Below, one piece after another: positions 17,690-26,781 of a stretch of DNA of 64,000 bases. The stretch is from JAGPUQ01 sp036677085. Lineage in GTDB: Bacteria > Pseudomonadota > Gammaproteobacteria > Pseudomonadales > Porticoccaceae. A program made the position numbers and the translations under genes. Every line of letters begins with the position of its first letter. Positions within the stretch are counted from its first letter, which is position 1. A model generated the notes under the pieces. That model saw only the letters and a program-made list of their open reading frames with translations, was not told the DNA's origin and ran no database searches. Location of the stretch: the NCBI GenBank assembly GCA_036677085.1, contig JAKFFI010000006.1, forward strand, positions 135,875-199,874, given 5' to 3'.

Positions 17690-18745
17690 ATGCGCCGGGA
17701 GCTGTTTCATTACGATCTGCCACCCGAGCTGATCGCGATCCATCCCCCGCAGCGCCGCCGCGACAGCCGGCTGCTGGTGCTCGACGGGCCGAGTGGTGCG
17801 CTCAGCCACCGTCAGTTCCCCGATCTCCCGCAACTGCTGCGCCGCGGTGATCTGCTGGTGTTCAACGACACCCGCGTCATGCCGGCACGCTTGTTGGGGC
17901 ACAAGGACAGCGGCGGTCGCGTCGAGGTGCTGATCGAGCGCCTCGGCGACGACCCGCAGCGGGCATTAGCGATGGTGCGGGCGAGTAAAACACCCCGGGT
18001 CGGCGCACGCATTCACTTCGACCGAGGGGTGACGGCGCAGGTGAGCGGGCGTCGCGATGACCTGTTTGAACTCTGTTTCGAGGGCGCCATCCCGGTTGCC
18101 GAGATTCTGGAAGCGATCGGCGCAATACCGCTTCCGCCGTATCTGGGTCGGCCGGCCACGGCGGCTGACCGGGAACGCTACCAGACGCTCTATGCCCGCG
18201 AATCCGGCGCAGTCGCCGCGCCCACGGCGGGACTCCACTTCGATGAGGAGATGCTCGCGCAACTCGCCGCGCAGGGCATCGACATGGGCTTTGTCACGCT
18301 CCACGTCGGAGTCGGGACTTTCCGCCCGGTGCGCGCCGACGACATCCGCGAGCATCGCATGCACGCCGAGCGGGTCACCGTCGGCGCCGAACTGTGCGCG
18401 CAGGTGGCGGCGACCCGCGCCGCCGGCGGGCGGGTAATCGCCGTGGGCACCACGGCCGTGCGCAGTCTGGAGACGGCGGCTGCGCGCGGCGTGGTACAAC
18501 CTTTTTGCGGCGACACCGATATTTTCATTTTCCCGGGTTACGAATTCCGCAGCGTGGATGCCCTGATCACCAACTTTCACCTGCCGGAATCCAGCCTGCT
18601 GATGCTCGTTTGCGCCTTTGCCGGCCATGGCGCGACGCTCGCCGCCTACCGCGCCGCAGTGGCGGGGCGCTACCGGTTTTTCAGCTACGGGGACGCCATG
18701 TTCATCACCCGCAATCCGGCGGCGGCCGGGGAGATTCCCGAGTGA
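17690..18745 (+). CDS. queA: S-adenosylmethionine:tRNA ribosyltransferase-isomerase
   Basis: 351 residues, the usual length. QueA moves the ribosyl group of S-adenosylmethionine to 7-aminomethyl-7-deazaguanine in tRNA to give epoxyqueuosine. Family signatures: FHYDLPPELIAIHPP at the start, DLLVFNDTRVMPARL, GAVAAPTAGLHFDEE, LHVGVGTFRPV, and NFHLPESSLLMLV near the end. ATG 17690 gives the canonical N-terminus although its ribosome binding site is poor. It is followed immediately by tgt, the enzyme of the preceding step, with GTGA overlap if tgt starts at 18742. Confidence 0.97.
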   Translation: MRRELFHYDLPPELIAIHPPQRRRDSRLLVLDGPSGALSHRQFPDLPQLLRRGDLLVFNDTRVMPARLLGHKDSGGRVEVLIERLGDDPQRALAMVRASKTPRVGARIHFDRGVTAQVSGRRDDLFELCFEGAIPVAEILEAIGAIPLPPYLGRPATAADRERYQTLYARESGAVAAPTAGLHFDEEMLAQLAAQGIDMGFVTLHVGVGTFRPVRADDIREHRMHAERVTVGAELCAQVAATRAAGGRVIAVGTTAVRSLETAAARGVVQPFCGDTDIFIFPGYEFRSVDALITNFHLPESSLLMLVCAFAGHGATLAAYRAAVAGRYRFFSYGDAMFITRNPAAAGEIPE

Positions 18746-18759
18746 CACGCAGCTGCCAC

Positions 18760-19869
18760 ATGCGCTTTGAGCTGCTCAGCCGGGATGGCGCCGCGCGGCG
18801 GGGGCGGTTGCACTTTCCGCGCGGGATCGTGGAGACGCCCGCGTTCATGCCGGTGGGCACCTATGGCACGGTCAAGGCGATGGCGCCGCGTGATCTGGTC
18901 GCGATCGGCGCCCAGATGGTGCTCGGCAACACATTTCATCTGATGCTGCGCCCGGGCACCGAAATCATCCGGGCCCACGGCGATCTCCACGATTTCATGC
19001 AGTGGCCCGGACCTATCCTGACCGATTCCGGCGGCTTTCAGGTGTTCAGTCTGGGGGCGCGGCGCAAGATCACCGAGGCGGGGGTGCGGTTTCAGTCGCC
19101 CATCGATGGCAGTCCGGTGGAGCTGGACCCGGAACGCTCCATGGCCGTGCAGCGCGCGCTGGGTGCGGATGTGGTGATGGCATTCGACGAGTGCACGCCC
19201 TATCCGGCGAGCGTGGCCAGCGCGCGTGCCTCCATGGAGTTGTCCATGCGCTGGGCGCGGCGCAGTCGGCAGGCGCACGACGACAGCCCGGCCGCCCTGT
19301 TCGGGATCGTGCAGGGCGGTATGTACGAAGCGTTGCGCATGGAATCCCTCGCCGCCCTCACCGATATCGGTTTCGATGGCTATGCCATCGGCGGCCTCTC
19401 GGTGGGCGAGCCCAAGGCCGACATGTTGCGGGTGCTGGATGGCCTGGCGCCGCACATGCCGGCGGAATCGCCGCGTTACCTGATGGGGGTGGGTACACCG
19501 GCCGATCTGGTGGCGGCGGTGCAGCGCGGCATCGACATGTTCGACTGCGTGATGCCCACCCGCAACGCCCGCAACGGGCATCTGTTTACCCGGTCCGGCG
19601 TGGTACGGATTCGCAACACGGTGCACAAGACGGATACCGGGCCGCTGGACCGCGCCTGTGACTGCTATACCTGCACCCACTTCAGCCGCGCTTATCTGCA
19701 CCATCTCGATCGCTGCGGGGAAATCCTCGGCTGCCAGCTCAATACCATCCACAACCTGCGCCACTACCAATGGCTGATGCAGAGTCTGCGCGAGGCCATC
19801 GCCGCCAACTGTCTCGACGCCTTTGCGCGGGACTTTGGCGCTGCCGCCGAGAAACAAACGGTGGTCTAG
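18760..19869 (+). CDS. tgt: tRNA-guanine(34) transglycosylase
   Basis: 369 residues. Tgt exchanges the wobble guanine of GUN anticodons for preQ1. Catalytic residues are visible in LTDSGGFQVFSL (proton-acceptor Asp) and RGIDMFDCVMPTRNARNG (nucleophilic Asp). The zinc site CDCYTC....C..H is present near residues 300-330. ATG 18760 reproduces the E. coli start pattern (MxFEL..DGxARRGRL); GTG 18742, overlapping the queA stop, is a possible earlier start. Unlike E. coli, the next gene is secD, without yajC between them. Confidence 0.97.
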   Translation: MRFELLSRDGAARRGRLHFPRGIVETPAFMPVGTYGTVKAMAPRDLVAIGAQMVLGNTFHLMLRPGTEIIRAHGDLHDFMQWPGPILTDSGGFQVFSLGARRKITEAGVRFQSPIDGSPVELDPERSMAVQRALGADVVMAFDECTPYPASVASARASMELSMRWARRSRQAHDDSPAALFGIVQGGMYEALRMESLAALTDIGFDGYAIGGLSVGEPKADMLRVLDGLAPHMPAESPRYLMGVGTPADLVAAVQRGIDMFDCVMPTRNARNGHLFTRSGVVRIRNTVHKTDTGPLDRACDCYTCTHFSRAYLHHLDRCGEILGCQLNTIHNLRHYQWLMQSLREAIAANCLDAFARDFGAAAEKQTVV

Positions 19870-19899
19870 CTTCGCACCGGGCGGCGGGCGAGATCTTCG

Positions 19900-19928
19900 T
19901 TGGAGGGTAGGGGCTATTCGCCTATAAT
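19900..19928 (+). promoter_or_regulatory. promoter for secD
   Basis: TTGGAG (19900-19905), a 17-base spacer and a perfect TATAAT (19923-19928) lie just upstream of secD ATG 19960. secDF can therefore be transcribed independently of queA-tgt. Confidence 0.7.
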
Positions 19929-19959
19929 CGCGCCCTTTGATCAGGGCTGCCCCGCTTTC

Positions 19960-21819
19960 ATGAACCGTTATCCACTATGGAAGTACCTGCTGATTCTGGG
20001 CGTGCTGGCTCTGGCTTGTGTCTATGCGGCGCCGAATCTGTATGCACCCGATCCGGCCGTGCAGATTTCCGTGCAGAACAGTTCCGCCAAACTGGATGAG
20101 GCCACGCTGGCGAATGTCAGCGCGGCGCTGGATACCGCCGGCATCGCGCTCGCCGGCGTAGCCATGGAGGGCAACAGCGGCCTGATTCGCCTGCGCGATC
20201 GCGATCAGCAACTTGCCGCCAAGCAGGTGGTGCAGCAGACCCTCGGCTTCGATTATGTGGTCGCGTTGAATCTGGCGCCGACGACCCCGGGCTGGTTGTC
20301 TCGCCTGGGTGCGAACCCGATGAAACTGGGCCTCGATCTTTCCGGTGGGGTCCATTTTCTGCTGGAGGTCGATACCGGCGACATTCTCGCGGCTTACCTG
20401 GAGACCAAGGCGGTTCAGTTGCGTGAGGCACTGCGCGCGGCGGGCAATGACGCCCGCTATCAGGTGGTACGGGTCGAGCAGAACCGCATTCTCGCTGCGT
20501 TTGATACGCCAGAGCGCCGCGATCGCGCTGCGGAGATCGTCCGTGGCGGGGATTTCAAGGATTTGCTGGCCGATCCGACGGAGACCAATGGCCGCTTTCT
20601 GCTGAACCTGACGCCCGGCCAGACTGTGATCGCCGAGCGCGAGGATTATGCGGTTTCCCAGAATCTGACCACGCTGCGTAACCGCGTTAACGAACTGGGC
20701 GTGTCCGAGCCCATCGTGCAGCGCCAGGGCCGCAATCGCATCGTGGTGCAGCTGCCCGGCGTACAGGATACGGCCGAAGCCAAGCGCATCATTGGCAAGA
20801 CCGCCAATCTCGAATTTCGTCTGGAAGCGAATCGCGACAGCCTGGCGCGGGAGCAGTTCGAGTTCCGTAGTCCCGATCGGCGCGAGTTGAATGCCTGGCT
20901 GGAGCGGGATCTGGTCATAACCGGGGACCGGGTGATCAATGCGGCTACTGGCTACGATGAAAGTGGTCAGCCGCAGGTCAATATCACTCTGGATGGCGAG
21001 GGCGGCCGCGCCATGTCTCATGCCACCCGCAGCAATGTCGGCCGCCGTCTCGGGGTTCTGTTCGTGGAGACCCGGCAACGCACGGAAACGCGGCTGAACG
21101 ACCTGGGGATGGCGGAAAAGGTGCCGGTCGACTACCAGGAAAAGAAGATCATCAGCCTTGCGACCATCCAGAGCGCCCTCGGCGTGCAGTTCCGCATCAC
21201 CGGCCTGGGCGACCCGCAAGAGGCGTCCGAACTGGCCCTGCTGCTGCGCGCCGGCGCCCTGGCCGCGCCCATGAAATTCGTGGAAGAGCGCACCATAGGG
21301 CCGTCTCTGGGCGCCGAAAACATCGCGGCCGGGGTGCGCTCCGCCCAGGTCGGACTGGTTCTCGTGATGGTGTTCATGCTCCTTTATTACCGCGTGTTCG
21401 GGGTGTTTGCCAATCTGGCGCTGGTCGCCAACATGGTGATTCTGGTGGCCCTGATGTCGATGATCGGCGCCACACTCACCCTGCCCGGTATCGCCGGGAC
21501 GGTGCTGACCATGGGTATGGCGGTGGACGCCAACGTGCTGATCTATTCGCGCATTCGCGAAGAGTTGCGCGCCGGCCAGACGGTGCAGGGGGCGATCAGT
21601 GCCGGCTATGACCGTGCCTATACGTCGATCGTGGATTCCAACCTGACCACCTTGCTGGTCGCCATCATCCTGTACGTCATCGGCACCGGGCCGGTGCAGG
21701 GTTTCGCGGTGACCCTCTCGCTCGGCATCCTGACTTCGATGTTTACCGCCATCATGGGAACGCGCGCCCTGGCCAATCTGGTCTACGGCGGCCGCAATCC
21801 GAACAAACTCTGGATCTGA
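19960..21819 (+). CDS. secD: protein translocase subunit SecD
   Basis: 619 residues. SecD with SecF uses the proton motive force to pull exported proteins out of the SecYEG channel on the periplasmic side. One N-terminal membrane helix (about 8-25), a large periplasmic region with the P1 domain (GLDLSGGVHFLLEVD at its start), and five C-terminal helices with the RND motif MAVDANVLIYSRIREELRAG are visible. ATG 19960 gives the standard MNRYPLWKY start. secF follows after three bases. Confidence 0.97.
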   Translation: MNRYPLWKYLLILGVLALACVYAAPNLYAPDPAVQISVQNSSAKLDEATLANVSAALDTAGIALAGVAMEGNSGLIRLRDRDQQLAAKQVVQQTLGFDYVVALNLAPTTPGWLSRLGANPMKLGLDLSGGVHFLLEVDTGDILAAYLETKAVQLREALRAAGNDARYQVVRVEQNRILAAFDTPERRDRAAEIVRGGDFKDLLADPTETNGRFLLNLTPGQTVIAEREDYAVSQNLTTLRNRVNELGVSEPIVQRQGRNRIVVQLPGVQDTAEAKRIIGKTANLEFRLEANRDSLAREQFEFRSPDRRELNAWLERDLVITGDRVINAATGYDESGQPQVNITLDGEGGRAMSHATRSNVGRRLGVLFVETRQRTETRLNDLGMAEKVPVDYQEKKIISLATIQSALGVQFRITGLGDPQEASELALLLRAGALAAPMKFVEERTIGPSLGAENIAAGVRSAQVGLVLVMVFMLLYYRVFGVFANLALVANMVILVALMSMIGATLTLPGIAGTVLTMGMAVDANVLIYSRIREELRAGQTVQGAISAGYDRAYTSIVDSNLTTLLVAIILYVIGTGPVQGFAVTLSLGILTSMFTAIMGTRALANLVYGGRNPNKLWI

Positions 21820-21822
21820 TTC

Positions 21823-22770
21823 ATGACCGACTCCCCTGTGATCGATTCCCGGGTAAACAACGCCCGTGTCATCAAGTTCATGGCGTGGCGGCGTCCCGCG
21901 CTGCTCATGTCCGGTGTGCTGACGGCGTTTTGCATCGGTGCGATCGCGTTCAAGGGGCTGGTGTTGGGGCTCGACTTCAGCGGGGGAATCCAGGTCGAGT
22001 TGCACTTCCCTGAGCCGGTGGCGGCCGAGACGATCCGCAGTCAGCTCGATGCCGCCGGATTCGTCAATCCCGTGGTGGCGCATTTCGGCAGCGAGAGCGA
22101 TCTGATGATCCGGCTCCGCGAGGCTGGTGAGGATCCGGCCGCCCGGGTGCTTGCAGCCGTTGGCACGACTGAAAATGTTGCGCCGGAGGTAAAGCGGGTG
22201 GAATTCGTCGGTCCCCAGATCGGCGCGGAGCTGCGTGATCAGGGTGGTCTCGCGCTGGTCCTGGCCCTGCTCGGGATCCTGGCTTATGTCGCGGTGCGGT
22301 TTCAGTATAAATTTGCGCTGGGTGGGGCCTTGGCCGTAGTCCATGATACGGTCGTCACGGTCGGGTTTTTCGCCATCTTTGGTCTTGAGTTCGATCTCAC
22401 CGTGCTGGCCGCCGTGCTGACGGTGATCGGCTATTCGATCAATGACACCATCGTGGTGTTCGATCGCGTACGGGAAAACTTTCACCTGGTTCGCAACGGC
22501 TCTCCCGAAGAAATCATGGATCTGTCCATGACCCAGACGCTGGAGCGCACCCTTATTACCTCGGTCGCCACCCTGCTGGTCGTGGTTGGTTTGTTTCTGT
22601 TGGGCGGCGATGTGCTCCACAATTTTTCCATCGCACTGATGGTGGGAATAATTTTCGGGACCTATTCGTCGATTTATGTCGCCTCGGGGCTGGCGCTGCA
22701 GTTGGGCGTGCAGCGTGAGGATCTGTTGCTGCCGGTCAAGGACGGCTCAGAGTTTGATGGTCAGCCCTGA
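21823..22770 (+). CDS. secF: protein translocase subunit SecF
   Basis: 315 residues, partner of SecD. The first membrane helix is followed by the short periplasmic domain beginning GLDFSGGIQVEL. The family motifs VEFVGPQIGAELRDQGGLAL and TVIGYSINDTIVVFDRVREN are intact in the C-terminal five-helix bundle. It starts three bases after secD and is surely co-transcribed. It converges on the minus-strand M13 peptidase gene. Confidence 0.97.
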   Translation: MTDSPVIDSRVNNARVIKFMAWRRPALLMSGVLTAFCIGAIAFKGLVLGLDFSGGIQVELHFPEPVAAETIRSQLDAAGFVNPVVAHFGSESDLMIRLREAGEDPAARVLAAVGTTENVAPEVKRVEFVGPQIGAELRDQGGLALVLALLGILAYVAVRFQYKFALGGALAVVHDTVVTVGFFAIFGLEFDLTVLAAVLTVIGYSINDTIVVFDRVRENFHLVRNGSPEEIMDLSMTQTLERTLITSVATLLVVVGLFLLGGDVLHNFSIALMVGIIFGTYSSIYVASGLALQLGVQREDLLLPVKDGSEFDGQP

Positions 22771-22842
22771 TCGCGCCTTTGCTCGTTTCCCCGCCACTTG
22801 ACGTGCCCGCAGAGAGCGCATTACAGCTCCGGTGGAGCGGCA

Positions 22843-24867
22843 CTACCAGATCTTGACGCGTTCCTGGGGGGGCAGATAAAGCCTGTCGTCCGGGGTCAGA
22901 TCGAAGGCGGTGTAGAAGGCATCGATATTGCGTACCACCCCGTTGACGCGAAATTTGGGTGGCGCGTGCGGAGCTACCCGCAGCAGCCGCTCCGCCAGTT
23001 CGTCGCGGCGCTTCATGCACCAGCCCTGGGCCCATCCGAGAAATACCCGCTGTTCACCGGAAAAGCCGTCGATAACGGGGTCCGCGCGCCCGGCAAGTGA
23101 CATGCGGTAGGCCTGAAAGGCAATCCCGAGGCCACCCAGATCGCCGATGTTCTCGCCCAGCGAAAGCGCTCCATTGACCTTGCGGCCGGGCAGTACTTCA
23201 TACTCATTGTACTGGGCGACCAGCCTCCGGGTACGGTCCTCGAAGTGGGTGCGGTCCCCATCCGTCCACCAGTTGTGCAGATTGCCGTCGCCGTCATACT
23301 TGCTGCCCTGATCGTCGAAACCGTGCCCGATCTCGTGGCCGATTACCGCGCCGATGGCGCCGTAATTGACGGCGTCGTCCGCAGCCAGGTTGAAAAAAGG
23401 CGGTTGCAGGATGCCGGCGGGAAAGACGATCTCGTTCATGCCCGGGTTGTAGTAGGCATTGATCTGCTGGGGCGGCATGAACCACTCCGCGCGGTCCACA
23501 GGCTGATTGAGCTTGGCGATCTGGTAGGCGTGATTGAAGGCGCTGGTCCTCAGGATGTTGCCGACCAGATCATCGCCGTGCAGTTCGAGCCCGGTGTAGT
23601 CCCGCCAGCGATCGGGATAGCCGATCTTGGGCGTGAAGCGGTCGAGTTTCTGCAGGGCGCGGGCGCGGGTGTCGGCGCTCATCCAGTCGAGCTGGCTGAT
23701 GGAAACCCGGTAGGCGTCGATCAGATGCGCAACCAGTTTCTCCATGCGCGCCTTGGCGGCGGGCGGAAAATGCTTCTCCACATAGAGCTTGCCGAGCAGC
23801 TGGCCGACCTGGGCGTTCAGATTGTCGATGGCGCGCTTCCAGCGCTCCTGGGGTTCGGTCTGGCCGTTGAGGGTGCGTTGGTAAAAGTCGAAATGCAGCT
23901 CCTCATAAGCGGGCGGCAGATAGGGTGCGAAGGCGGAGAGCAGGCGCAGACGGAGGTAGTCGCGCCAGAGTGCCGGGTCGGTATTACGGAACAGCGTATT
24001 CAGCTCGGCGACATAGGTCGGTTGGCGTACGACGGCGGCGTCGATCTCACCGATGTCCTGTTCGCGCAGGAATGCCTCCAGGTTGTACTGGCCCAGCATG
24101 TCCCGCAATTGCGTGCCGTTGCGACGGTTGTAGGTTTTCTCGGCGTCGCGGTTGTCGAGCCGGGTCCACTGGTGTTCGGCAAGGCGCGTTTCCAGCGCGA
24201 CGATGCGCTCCGCCGCGGCCGCGGATTCGGGTTCGCCGGCCAGGCTGAGCAGGGCGGCGGCGAAGGCGCGATATTTGGCGAGAATGGTCTGCCCGCGCTC
24301 GCTGGTGTCGAAATAATAGTCGCGATCCGGTAGCCCGAGTCCGCCCTGATCGAAGTACAGAATGTAACGGGTGGCGTCCTTGTCATCCTGGTTTACCCAG
24401 AGTCCGAGCGGCGAATCCACCCCCAGCACGCTTGCATGGCCGAAGTAAGCGGCGATGGCGTCGTGGTCGGCGAGTCCCGCGATGGTGGCAAGTTCCGCCG
24501 CGAGTGGATCCAAGCCGCGTTTCTTGATGGTTTCCATGTCCATGAAGGCGCGATAGAAGGCTCCGACGGCCGCCCGTCCGGGATCCTGATCCGAATCGGC
24601 GTTCGCGGCGGCGGCCATCGTCGCGATGGCATTCAGTTGCGCAAGCGTCTGCTCCTGCAGGATGGCGAACGAGCCCCAGGCGCTGCGATCGGCGGGGATC
24701 TCGGTCTCGGCCAGCCACTTCCCGTTGGCGTACTCGAAGAAATCGTCGCCGGGCCGCACCTCGGGATTCATGCGGGAGCGGTCAATGCCGGAGACCGCGT
24801 CGGTGGTGGATCGCCCGCAGCCAGCGAGCAGCAGGGTCGACAACAGCAATAGGCCAAGTACTCGCAT
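22843..24867 (-). CDS. M13 family (neprilysin-like) metallopeptidase lipoprotein
   Basis: 674 residues. Residues 1-17 form a lipoprotein signal with lipobox LLAGC, so the enzyme is membrane-anchored outside the cytoplasm. The zinc motif HExxH is VIGHEIGHGFDDQG and the third ligand Glu is in LGENIGDLGG. NAYYNPGMNEIVFPAG upstream of the zinc site and the C-terminal RVNGVVRNIDAFYTAFD are hallmarks of the family. The final Trp ending (VKIW) is also typical. M13 enzymes cleave short peptides, probably for peptide scavenging. The start at 24867 was set by the lipobox. The DoxX gene lies upstream on the same strand. Confidence 0.93.
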   Translation of the reverse strand: MRVLGLLLLSTLLLAGCGRSTTDAVSGIDRSRMNPEVRPGDDFFEYANGKWLAETEIPADRSAWGSFAILQEQTLAQLNAIATMAAAANADSDQDPGRAAVGAFYRAFMDMETIKKRGLDPLAAELATIAGLADHDAIAAYFGHASVLGVDSPLGLWVNQDDKDATRYILYFDQGGLGLPDRDYYFDTSERGQTILAKYRAFAAALLSLAGEPESAAAAERIVALETRLAEHQWTRLDNRDAEKTYNRRNGTQLRDMLGQYNLEAFLREQDIGEIDAAVVRQPTYVAELNTLFRNTDPALWRDYLRLRLLSAFAPYLPPAYEELHFDFYQRTLNGQTEPQERWKRAIDNLNAQVGQLLGKLYVEKHFPPAAKARMEKLVAHLIDAYRVSISQLDWMSADTRARALQKLDRFTPKIGYPDRWRDYTGLELHGDDLVGNILRTSAFNHAYQIAKLNQPVDRAEWFMPPQQINAYYNPGMNEIVFPAGILQPPFFNLAADDAVNYGAIGAVIGHEIGHGFDDQGSKYDGDGNLHNWWTDGDRTHFEDRTRRLVAQYNEYEVLPGRKVNGALSLGENIGDLGGLGIAFQAYRMSLAGRADPVIDGFSGEQRVFLGWAQGWCMKRRDELAERLLRVAPHAPPKFRVNGVVRNIDAFYTAFDLTPDDRLYLPPQERVKIW

Positions 24868-24932
24868 CGGATATTCCGGTCGATGGCCGGGGGCGTCGCC
24901 CCCGGCACGGGTTGTGGGTCGAATGAAGCGTT

Positions 24933-25376
24933 TCAGGTTGTCGGGCGTTTCCCGCCACCGTCGAGGCTCAGGGGGCCGGACCCGAACGCTGCGATGAACA
25001 GAACACCGCCCATGATGGCAATATTCTTCATGAAGTTGCGTTGTTCGGCGGCGGCCTTGAGCGGATCCTCGATGCCCCAAAAACCATGAAAAATCACGGT
25101 GACGGGAATCAGGAAAAGGAACAGGACCAGCGCCGCCTCGCGTGCGCGCCAGCCCAGCAGGATCATCAGTCCGCCCCCGGCCTCGATCAGGATGGTGAGC
25201 ACCAGCAGCAGCGCGACGACGGGTAAGCCCTTGGATGCCATGTAGCCGGCGGTCGCCTCGAAGCCGGGAATTTTCAGCAGGCCGGCCGGGATGAAGAGTG
25301 CGGCGATCAGCAAACGGCCTGCCAGTGGCCCGATTTTCTGGGTGATATCGTGCACGCATGAGCAGCAATTGCGCAT
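24933..25376 (-). CDS. DoxX family membrane protein
   Basis: 147 residues with a GGGAGAG ribosome binding site before ATG 25376. Four membrane helices are predicted by eye (about 17-35, 50-72, 78-100 and 113-132). PAGLLKIPGF, EAGGGLMILLGWRAR and NFMKNIAIMGG are DoxX/YphA signatures. The family includes quinol-related and poorly defined inner-membrane proteins; a specific role cannot be assigned. It precedes the M13 peptidase on the same strand with a 65-base gap and may be co-transcribed. Confidence 0.85.
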   Translation of the reverse strand: MRNCCSCVHDITQKIGPLAGRLLIAALFIPAGLLKIPGFEATAGYMASKGLPVVALLLVLTILIEAGGGLMILLGWRAREAALVLFLFLIPVTVIFHGFWGIEDPLKAAAEQRNFMKNIAIMGGVLFIAAFGSGPLSLDGGGKRPTT

Positions 25377-25582
25377 GGAATCTCTCCCGGTATTGTTAGT
25401 TGGTTCCAAGGGACTCGAAAAATACTGCCCCGGCTGCGGTAGCCGCCAAACGGAGCGCGGGCGTAGAGTAACAGACCCGTGTGCGTCGACGACACCCATT
25501 GACGAGCGCCGAGCTTGGCGGTCGGGACGCCGGCAGGTACCCTGACCAGCCGCGCCCGTTGGTAGCTTGAGGAGTATCCATT

Positions 25583-26689
25583 GTGAAGCTGAATCCACTG
25601 CTGCGACTCAATGCCCTCGGTCAGAGCGTGTGGCTCGACTATATCCGGCGCGATTTGCTGACCGGAGGGCGATTGGCGGCAATGATGGCCGACGACGGAC
25701 TGGCCGGGATCACCTCCAATCCGAGCATTTTCGAAGATGCCATAGCGCGCCACGACTTCTATGACGCCGAAATCCAGCAACTCCTGGCGGCCGGCGCGGA
25801 TCGCGACCGGGTCTATCAGGCCCTGACCTTCGGCGACGTCACGCGCGCCGCGGACATCCTGCGACCCTTGTGGGAAACGACCGGGTGCCGCGACGGGCTG
25901 GTCAGCCTGGAGGTTTCGCCCCATCTCGCCGATGACACCGAAGCTACCGTGGCGGAGGCGATGGCCCTGTGGCGGACCCTTGACCGGCCCAATCTGATGA
26001 TCAAGGTGCCGGGCACCCGCGCGGGCCTCCCCGCCATCACGCGCCTCATCGCGGCGGGTGTGAATGTGAACGTCACCCTGTTGTTCTCGGTAGCCCGTTA
26101 TCGGGAGGTGGCGGATGCCTTTGTGGCGGGGCTTGAGCAGCGCGAGCGCCTGGGGCAGTCGCTGGCGGGGATCGCTTCGGTGGCGAGTTTCTTTATCAGC
26201 CGGATCGATACCCAGGTGGACGCGGAACTCGATCGGCTGAGCGTTGCACAGCCCGGGGCTATCGCCTTGCGGGGCACGGCGGCGCTGGCGTGCGCCCGGC
26301 TCGCGTACCGCTATTATCGGGAGTGGACCAGCGCGGCGCGTTGGCGGGCGCTGGCCGCGGTGGGCGCCCAGCCCCAGCGCCTCCTTTGGGCGTCGACGTC
26401 CACCAAGGATCCGGCCTACAGCGACGTGCGCTATGTCGAAGAGCTGATTGCCCCGGAAACGGTCAATACCCTGCCGCCGGCAACGCTGGAAGCCTACCGG
26501 GATCATGGCGACCCGGCGCTGCGCCTGGAACCGGGCATCGCGAAAGCAGCACAACAGATCGCGCGCCTGGCGGCGGCGGGCATCGACATGGATCGGGTGG
26601 CGGAACAATTGGAGCGAGAGGGGGTGGACAAATTCATCGCCGCCCATGATGCACTGCTGGCGGTGCTTGCCGCGCGGTGCGGCGGTTGA
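25583..26689 (+). CDS. tal: transaldolase
   Basis: 368 residues from GTG 25583, with GAGGAG upstream. Transaldolase moves a dihydroxyacetone unit between sugar phosphates in the non-oxidative pentose phosphate pathway. The Schiff-base Lys is in LMIKVPGTRAGLPAI. SVWLDYIRRDLLTGG and GLAGITSNPSIFEDAI at the N-terminus and LLWASTSTKDPAYSDVRYVEELI further on mark the longer bacterial type (about 370 residues, as in actinobacteria and tal-pgi fusions) rather than E. coli TalB. It stands alone and converges on rne. Confidence 0.93.
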   Translation: MKLNPLLRLNALGQSVWLDYIRRDLLTGGRLAAMMADDGLAGITSNPSIFEDAIARHDFYDAEIQQLLAAGADRDRVYQALTFGDVTRAADILRPLWETTGCRDGLVSLEVSPHLADDTEATVAEAMALWRTLDRPNLMIKVPGTRAGLPAITRLIAAGVNVNVTLLFSVARYREVADAFVAGLEQRERLGQSLAGIASVASFFISRIDTQVDAELDRLSVAQPGAIALRGTAALACARLAYRYYREWTSAARWRALAAVGAQPQRLLWASTSTKDPAYSDVRYVEELIAPETVNTLPPATLEAYRDHGDPALRLEPGIAKAAQQIARLAAAGIDMDRVAEQLEREGVDKFIAAHDALLAVLAARCGG

Positions 26690-26735
26690 ATACCGCCGGA
26701 CCCCGCTCCTGACGTCCCGGCATTGCCTTGATTCG

Positions 26736-26772
26736 CTGTATCTCGCCGGACCCGGGTTCCGGCGAGATACAG
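26736..26772. terminator. hairpin between convergent tal and rne
   Basis: A perfect 15-bp stem (CTGTATCTCGCCGGA with its complement) around a 7-base loop. It stands 46 bases after the tal stop and 9 bases beyond the rne stop, so it can serve both directions. No long U tract. Confidence 0.7.
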
Positions 26773-26781
26773 GTTACCGAC

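Noticed and set aside
19975..22620. 881-codon minus-strand open frame opposite secDF
   Set aside because: Mirror of secD/secF codon bias; very rich in His, Gln and Asp with no motif.
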